This document shows positions 5,729 through 11,253 of a stretch of DNA of 11,253 nt, in pieces. Both the position numbers and the translations under genes were made by a program. Origin of the DNA: DATKMS01 sp041497995. Its GTDB lineage: Bacteria; Desulfobacterota; Binatia; HRBIN30. The notes under the pieces were generated by a model. It ran no database searches. It saw nothing but the letters and a program-made list of their open reading frames with translations, and was not told the origin of the DNA. Every line of letters begins with the position of its first letter. Position 1 is the stretch's first letter. The DNA lies in assembly GCA_041497995.1 (NCBI GenBank), contig JBGQHM010000221.1, forward strand, positions 1-11,253. The letters run 5' to 3'.

Positions 5729-6058
5729 CTAATACCGACGGTTCCACCCGCCGCCGCGACCACCGCCGCCACCGCCGGGGCCACGACCACCACCACCGCC
5801 GCCGCCACCTTCCCGGTCGCGTGCCTCGTTGACCTTCAGCGCGCGGCCTTTGAGCTCGTGTCCGTCAAACTGCTGGATGGCCTTCTGCGCATCCGCGTTC
5901 GATCCCATCTCGACGAATCCGAACCCGCGGGACTGCCCGGTGGCGCGGTCGGTAATCACCGCCACCGACTCACAAATGCCCGCTTGCGCAAACAGCTCCT
6001 CCAAGTCCTTGTTGGTCACCTCAAAGGCGAGATTGCCAACATATAGCTTCTTTCCCAT
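5729..6058 (-). CDS. Single-RRM glycine-rich RNA-binding protein
   Basis: A 109-residue protein made of one RNA recognition motif and a glycine/arginine tail. RNP2 is LYVGNL (5-10) and RNP1 is RGFGFVEM (44-51), both canonical including the aromatic residues that stack on RNA bases. The remaining strands and helices (DLEELFAQAG, DAQKAIQQFDGHELKGRALKVNEA) complete a full RRM to about residue 80. The tail (84-104) is Gly with Arg and ends WNRRY. This matches bacterial RRM proteins of the cyanobacterial Rbp type, often cold-induced, which bind single-stranded RNA. I chose the ATG at 6056-6058, with AAGGAG nine bases upstream, over a longer frame from 6133 whose extra residues have no RRM character. 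The gene stands alone after a 287-bp gap and a strong hairpin follows, suggesting its own transcript. Confidence 0.93.
   Translation of the reverse strand: MGKKLYVGNLAFEVTNKDLEELFAQAGICESVAVITDRATGQSRGFGFVEMGSNADAQKAIQQFDGHELKGRALKVNEARDREGGGGGGGGRGPGGGGGGRGGGWNRRY
5747..5809 (-). repeat. Low-complexity glycine-codon tract in the RRM protein tail
   Basis: Near-pure GGN codons (plus-strand reading CCACC/CCGCC repeats) encode residues 84-104 of the RNA-binding protein, broken by Arg and one Pro. Such tracts vary in length by slippage between close relatives. The tract is in frame here and does not disrupt the gene. Confidence 0.7.
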
Positions 6059-6345
6059 CTCTCGACACTCCTTGTTGGGTCGCCGCAGCGACCGCGTTGA
6101 CGATGAGCCCGTGGTGCCAGGGCCCCGGCACACCGTCCTGACGCATGTGCCTCACGGTCAACGACATCCGTTGTCGTCACCGTGTGTGTCTGAATCCGCG
6201 AGCGGGAAAGGCACCAGAGGGAGAGGTCGGTGGTGGGATTCTCGCCGGACAGCCAGCGTGCAGACATTAGCAGCCCGGACCGTATGGCACAACCTTGGGA
6301 CGGGGGTGGGTCGGAACTGGTAGCCAGGGCCTATTGACCCCGGGG
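6059..6345 (-). promoter_or_regulatory. 287-bp gap upstream of the RRM gene; possible promoter and structured leader
   Basis: This is the longest non-coding stretch in the window. Reading the minus strand, TTGTGC (6287-6292), a 17-bp spacer and TAATGT (6264-6269) form a modest sigma-70-like -35/-10 pair. It would give a leader of about 200 nt. Two small inverted repeats lie in that leader: ACGACA-TCCGT-TGTCGT (6161-6177) and GTGCC-8 nt-GGCAC (6114-6131). A 10-bp palindrome ACCCCGGGGT (6337-6346) overlaps the pgi stop. No intrinsic terminator for the upstream operon is visible. A long structured leader would fit a cold-regulated RNA-binding protein gene, but that is inference. Confidence 0.3.
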
Positions 6346-7989
<1,644 letters not shown>

Positions 7990-8009
7990 CTTGGTCTCCC
8001 TTCCCGGTA

Positions 8010-9095
8010 TCAACCGGCCTTCTTCAGGGCCGTGCTCTTGTCGGTGAGGCACCCGAGCAACTCGTCCCACGACTTGACGAACGCGTCGGCCCCGTCGCGT
8101 TGCAGGTCGGCCGCGAGCTTGTCGAGATCAACCCCGGCCTTGGTGAACTCGGTGAGCATGCCCTCTGCGTCACCGCCGTCGTGCGGTAGCATCGCGCCAA
8201 TGTCGCCGTGGTCGGCGAGTGCGAGAAGCGTTTTCTCGGGCATGGTGTTGATCGTGTGCGGTGCGGCGAGCGACTTCACGTAGAGCACATCGGAGGCCTT
8301 GGGATCCTTTGTGCCGGTGCTCGCCCACAGGAGCCGCTGCGAGCGGGCGCCCACGTTGAGCAGCCGCAGCCAGCGATCACAGGCCAGCAGGTCGCGGTAC
8401 GCTTTGTAGGTGCGCTTGGCGATGGCGATGCCCAGCTGGTTCTGGAGATCCGGTGGGACCTTGCCCGCCACGGCCGCGTCCCAGCGGCTCACGAACACCG
8501 AAGCGACCGAGCCGACGCGCGGATTCAGGCCCGCGGCAACGCGTCGCTCGATGCCACGGATGTATGCCTCCGCGGCGGCGACGTACTGCTGGTGCGAGAA
8601 GAGCAACGTGACGTTCACCGGCACACCCGCGAAGATGGCCTCCTCGATGGCCGGAATGCCGTCCTTGGTGCCCGGAATTTTGATGAACAGGTTGGGCCGT
8701 GCGGCCCTGGCCGAGAGCTCCTTGGCGGCCGCAATCGTGCTCTTCGTGTCATAGGCGAGCTTGGGCGAGACCTCGAGCGACACCCAGCCGTCGACGCGGT
8801 TGGTGGCGTCGTGGAGCGGGCGGAAGAGATCCGCGGCGCGCGTCAGGTCTTCCAGCGCCAACTCGAAAAACAGCGGCTCGCCCGTCTTCCCGGCGGCGGT
8901 CTTGTCCCGGATCGCCGCATCGTAGTCATCGCTGTTCTTGATCGCGTGGTCGAAGATCGTCGGGTTGGATGTCAGACCGGTGACCGACAGCTCCTTGATG
9001 TAACGCGCCAGGCCGCCGCCAGTGAGCAGCGCGCGGGTGATGTTGTCGAGCCACAGGCTCTGGCCCGCTTGGTTCAGCAGCTGCGTTGCCTTCAT
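8010..9095 (-). CDS. tal: Transaldolase (long, about 360-residue class)
   Basis: A 361-residue transaldolase that transfers a dihydroxyacetone unit between sedoheptulose-7-phosphate and glyceraldehyde-3-phosphate to give erythrose-4-phosphate and fructose-6-phosphate. WLDNITR (15-21) carries the conserved Asp, followed by TGLTSNPTIF (39-48). The Schiff-base Lys is K139 in NLFIKIPGTKDG, and LLWASTGTKDP (255-265) supplies the later TST-like strand. Length and motifs fit the longer class found alone or fused to glucose-6-phosphate isomerase; here pgi is the separate next gene. I chose the ATG at 9093-9095 because AAAGGAG lies five bases upstream, whereas a frame from 9260 would add 55 family-unlike residues overlapping the HAD gene. 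Only 11 bp separate it from the HAD stop, so the genes are co-transcribed. Confidence 0.97.
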   Translation of the reverse strand: MKATQLLNQAGQSLWLDNITRALLTGGGLARYIKELSVTGLTSNPTIFDHAIKNSDDYDAAIRDKTAAGKTGEPLFFELALEDLTRAADLFRPLHDATNRVDGWVSLEVSPKLAYDTKSTIAAAKELSARAARPNLFIKIPGTKDGIPAIEEAIFAGVPVNVTLLFSHQQYVAAAEAYIRGIERRVAAGLNPRVGSVASVFVSRWDAAVAGKVPPDLQNQLGIAIAKRTYKAYRDLLACDRWLRLLNVGARSQRLLWASTGTKDPKASDVLYVKSLAAPHTINTMPEKTLLALADHGDIGAMLPHDGGDAEGMLTEFTKAGVDLDKLAADLQRDGADAFVKSWDELLGCLTDKSTALKKAG

Positions 9096-9100
9096 GATGT

Positions 9101-9107
9101 CTCCTTT
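9101..9107 (-). promoter_or_regulatory. Shine-Dalgarno sequence of transaldolase, next to the HAD stop codon
   Basis: On the minus strand AAAGGAG lies five bases before the transaldolase ATG (9093-9095), and its first base is the last base of the HAD gene's TGA stop. It decides the transaldolase start and indicates tight translational linkage of the two genes. Confidence 0.7.
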
Positions 9108-9796
9108 CACCGGGCGGCACCGAGCAGCGTGGGCAGATCGTATGTGGTCACGTCGCCGATACGCTCGATCGTGACATCCGGCGGCGGGTACGTCGCCACC
9201 TTGGGATCGAATGCGTAGTGCCCTTGTCGCGGGAAGACCGTCGTCAGGCGGGAACCCCACACCTGCTTCACCGCCGCTAGGATGCGGACCTTGTCGTCGA
9301 CGAGGACGTAGTGCTCGGCGGGGAAGCGTTGCTCGACGTCGTCTAGCTCCTGCTCCTTGTGAATGTAGATGAGGACCCGTCCCTCGACCGCGTCGAACAG
9401 CCCGGAGCGCTCGACCTTGCGCGGCTGGAAGACCACGTCGCCGTCGGAGAGGATGACGGTCGGTCCAAACTGAGCCAAGTGATCGAGTGCGTCGAGCGAG
9501 CCTGGAAAGAGCCGATTGGCGAACGGGTAGTTGATGAGGAAGGAGGACACGGCGAGGAGGTGAGGATCACGCGGGTTCTCGATGCGGTACCGTTGCAGCG
9601 CGCCCAAGTAGTCGGCGTAGCCGAGCTGGGTGCGCAGCTCCTCGAAGAGGGCCCAATAGCGCTCTTGCGACTCGGCCCCGACCGAGCTGGTGAGGTGACG
9701 CTTGAGGTCGGCTGCGACGCGATCGTTGTCGAGGAGCGTGTTGTCGACATCGATGAGAAACACGACGCGGCTGCGCGCCGCAGCAGGTGCAGTCAT
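9107..9796 (-). CDS. HAD-superfamily hydrolase (probable phosphatase) in the pentose-phosphate operon
   Basis: A 229-residue haloacid dehalogenase-fold protein. Motif I is DVDNT (D16 nucleophile, D18 acid/base), motif II ILSDGD (S117), motif III the lysine K147 in IHKEQE, and motif IV LVDDK (D167, D168). All catalytic positions for Mg-dependent phosphoester hydrolysis are present. A helical cap of about 65 residues lies between motifs I and II (about 25-95). I chose the ATG at 9794-9796 with GAGGAG eleven bases upstream; it lies 7 bp after the rpiA stop and 11 bp before the transaldolase start. Family members cleave many small phosphates, so the substrate cannot be read from sequence. Its position between rpiA and tal suggests a sugar phosphate such as phosphoglycolate or a pentose/heptulose phosphate, but this is inference. 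Confidence 0.88.
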   Translation of the reverse strand: MTAPAAARSRVVFLIDVDNTLLDNDRVAADLKRHLTSSVGAESQERYWALFEELRTQLGYADYLGALQRYRIENPRDPHLLAVSSFLINYPFANRLFPGSLDALDHLAQFGPTVILSDGDVVFQPRKVERSGLFDAVEGRVLIYIHKEQELDDVEQRFPAEHYVLVDDKVRILAAVKQVWGSRLTTVFPRQGHYAFDPKVATYPPPDVTIERIGDVTTYDLPTLLGAAR

Positions 9797-9803
9797 GGCC
9801 GGC

Positions 9804-10529
9804 TCAGCTCCTCTCGAGTACTTCAACGTGGCCATCCGCGTGACCCACGAGCACGCGTTCGGCGGTGCCGAGAAACAAACCGGTGTCGACGACGCCGGGG
9901 ATAGCAAGCGCCGCCGCTTCGAGGTCGCGCGCGGCACGCGGGTCGCGGAGCGGCTCGCGCACCGCACAGTCTAGCGTCAGGTTGCCATTGTCGGTCACGA
10001 ACTCGCGTTTGCCATCCGCGTCGATACGCACCGTCGGCACGAGACCGAGCGCTTTCAGGCGGCGCGTCACCAGGCCACGCGCCAGCGGGATCACCTCGAT
10101 CGGAATGCGGCCGCGTTCGCCGACCGTGCGGACCAGCTTTTCACGACCGACGAGGATCACCTGCCGCCGCGACGCGGAGGCGACGATGCGCTCGCGCACC
10201 AGCGCCCCACCCCATCCCTTCACCAGGTCGAGATTCGGCGCCACCTCATCGGCACCGTCGACGGTGACGTCGAGGATGACGTCCTCGTCTAGCGCGATGA
10301 GCGGGATGCCGGCGTCGCGGGCCGCGTGTTCGGAAGCGGTCGATGTCGGCACGCCCACGATGCGCAACCCTTGCCGCACGCGCTCGCCGAGCTTCGCGAT
10401 GAACGTCAGAGAAGCGCGCCCGGAGCCGAGCCCGACGCGCGCACCGTCCGCAATCAGGTCGAGCGCGCGCGTCGCGACCGCCTGCACACCGGGGTCGTCT
10501 GTGCCGCCTGCACCCTGTGTGTGACTCAT
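9804..10529 (-). CDS. rpiA: Ribose-5-phosphate isomerase A
   Basis: A 241-residue enzyme that interconverts ribulose-5-phosphate and ribose-5-phosphate in the non-oxidative pentose-phosphate pathway. Family motifs are the phosphate loop VGLGSGRAS (32-40), GVPTSTAS (59-66), DGADEV (91-96, catalytic D91 and D94), LVKGWGGALVRERIV (102-116, with K104 and E113), PIEVIP (143-148), TDNGN (179-183) and PGVVDTGLF (211-219). The loop is GSGRAS where E. coli RpiA has GTGST, a variation I associate with non-enterobacterial RpiA and do not take as loss of function. I chose the ATG at 10527-10529, with GGAGAGGG eight bases upstream; the longer frame to 10625 overlaps zwf and adds non-family residues. The gap to the zwf stop is 19 bp. 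Confidence 0.96.
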   Translation of the reverse strand: MSHTQGAGGTDDPGVQAVATRALDLIADGARVGLGSGRASLTFIAKLGERVRQGLRIVGVPTSTASEHAARDAGIPLIALDEDVILDVTVDGADEVAPNLDLVKGWGGALVRERIVASASRRQVILVGREKLVRTVGERGRIPIEVIPLARGLVTRRLKALGLVPTVRIDADGKREFVTDNGNLTLDCAVREPLRDPRAARDLEAAALAIPGVVDTGLFLGTAERVLVGHADGHVEVLERS

Positions 10530-10548
10530 CCCGCTGTCCCTCTCCGAC

Positions 10549-11253
10549 TCACATCGGGTTGTGCCAACCGCCGACATCTGCGGCCAACCGGTCGGCTTCG
10601 GCCGGTCCCCACGTACCGGGATCATACTCGTGCACCGGCGTTACGTTACCGAGGATTGGCTGCACGACAGTCCACGCCGTCTCGACGGCATCTTCGCGCG
10701 CGAAGAGCACCGCGTCGCCCACCATCGCGTCACCGAGCAAGCGTTCGTATGGATCCATCTCATCGCCGGCCGGGGCCCGCACGGCGGAGAGCTCCACCGG
10801 CATCAGGCTCGGCTGCTCCTCCCCGGGCTTGAGAATCCGGGCGCCGATGGCGATCACCACGTCGGGGCTCAGGCGAAAGCGGACATAGTTGCCGAAGTCG
10901 GGAAAGTTTTTGGCCAGCGGCGGCCGCCGCAGCTCCGCGACCACCTCGGTCGTCGTCGTCGGCAGGTTCTTTCCGGCGCGGATGAGAAATGGCACGCCCT
11001 CCCACCGCCACGAGTCGATTTCGAGGCGTACCGCTCCGAACGTCTCCACAGTCGAGTCCGCTGCGACACCCGGCTCCTTGCGGTAGCCACGGAACTGGCC
11101 CCGGACCAGCCCGTCGGGCTGCAGCGGACGAATGGCGCGGAACACCTTCACCTGCTCATCGCGGATCGCTTCATGATACGTGCTGACCGGCGGCTCCATG
11201 GCGAGGAAGCCCACCACTTGCATCATGTGATTCTGAATGACGTCGCGGATCGC
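10549..11253 (-). CDS. zwf: Glucose-6-phosphate dehydrogenase, C-terminal 234 residues (cut by window edge)
   Basis: The frame is open to the right edge, so the start is outside the window; an internal Met at 11226 is not the start. The visible part begins AIRDVIQNHMMQV, the conserved G6PD segment (RDVIQNHLLQ in relatives), and continues with VRGQFRGY, RWEGVPFLIRAGKNLP (73-88 of the window fragment, a near-invariant stretch), DPYERLLGDAMVGDAVLFAREDAVETAW and the C-terminal VHEYDPGTWGPAEAD. The full protein is normally about 480-500 residues; the N-terminal NADP-binding domain and the catalytic His region are therefore missing here. It oxidises glucose-6-phosphate to 6-phosphogluconolactone and makes NADPH. 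It is the first visible gene of the operon. Confidence 0.97.
   Translation of the reverse strand, partial: AIRDVIQNHMMQVVGFLAMEPPVSTYHEAIRDEQVKVFRAIRPLQPDGLVRGQFRGYRKEPGVAADSTVETFGAVRLEIDSWRWEGVPFLIRAGKNLPTTTTEVVAELRRPPLAKNFPDFGNYVRFRLSPDVVIAIGARILKPGEEQPSLMPVELSAVRAPAGDEMDPYERLLGDAMVGDAVLFAREDAVETAWTVVQPILGNVTPVHEYDPGTWGPAEADRLAADVGGWHNPM

Noticed and set aside
5747..5815. CCACC/CCGCC repeats on the plus strand as a possible tandem repeat or CRISPR-like array
   Set aside because: They are glycine codons of the RRM protein tail on the minus strand; there are no spacers.
7990..8070. N-terminal extension of glucose-6-phosphate isomerase to 8070
   Set aside because: It would overlap the transaldolase 3' end, and its residues do not resemble the family; the ATG at 7989 has a good SD sequence and gives the usual length.
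8208..9218. A 336-codon plus-strand frame opposite transaldolase
   Set aside because: It mirrors the transaldolase codons, shows no domain and crosses the tal/HAD junction; it is a shadow of the real gene.
9096..9260. N-terminal extension of transaldolase to 9260
   Set aside because: The extra 55 residues are unlike the family and overlap the HAD gene; the ATG at 9095 has AAAGGAG at the right distance.

Overview
The window is a G+C-rich bacterial chromosome segment (roughly 60-65% G+C by eye). Every gene I can support lies on the minus strand, so the order of transcription runs from the right edge to the left. Coding density is very high, with stop-to-start gaps of 3-20 bp and several overlaps. 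Gene content and codon bias suggest a free-living, G+C-rich proteobacterium-like lineage. A deltaproteobacterial or Binatota-like origin is a guess that the window cannot prove. I see no rRNA, tRNA, insertion sequence, CRISPR array, phage gene or replication origin.

Right half (6346-11253): a compact pentose-phosphate and upper-glycolysis operon. In transcription order it holds the C-terminal half of glucose-6-phosphate dehydrogenase (zwf, cut by the edge), ribose-5-phosphate isomerase A (rpiA), a HAD-superfamily phosphatase, transaldolase (tal) and glucose-6-phosphate isomerase (pgi). Together these route glucose-6-phosphate into NADPH and pentose phosphates and return carbon to fructose-6-phosphate. 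The HAD enzyme is the only member without an obvious assignment.

Middle (3108-6058): a nucleic-acid-handling group. It opens with a single-RRM, glycine-tailed RNA-binding protein preceded by a 287-bp gap and followed by a strong 50-nt hairpin. Next come two adjacent uncharacterised small genes, a DEAD-box RNA helicase of the RhlE type, and a small cysteine-rich protein whose start lies inside the helicase 3' end behind a near-perfect Shine-Dalgarno sequence. An RRM protein close to a DEAD-box helicase suggests RNA remodelling, perhaps in the cold; that is inference.

Left end (1-3104): a B12-binding radical SAM enzyme, then a secreted beta-propeller protein resembling the methylamine/aromatic-amine dehydrogenase heavy chain (MauB/AauB), then a translationally coupled MauE-like membrane protein that runs off the left edge. 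The heavy chain followed by mauE matches classical mau clusters. The upstream radical SAM gene, the absence of mauF before mauB and a roughly 35-residue insertion in the propeller do not. This end is the best candidate for something undescribed, but the decisive genes (mauD, the TTQ light chain, mauG) would lie outside the window.
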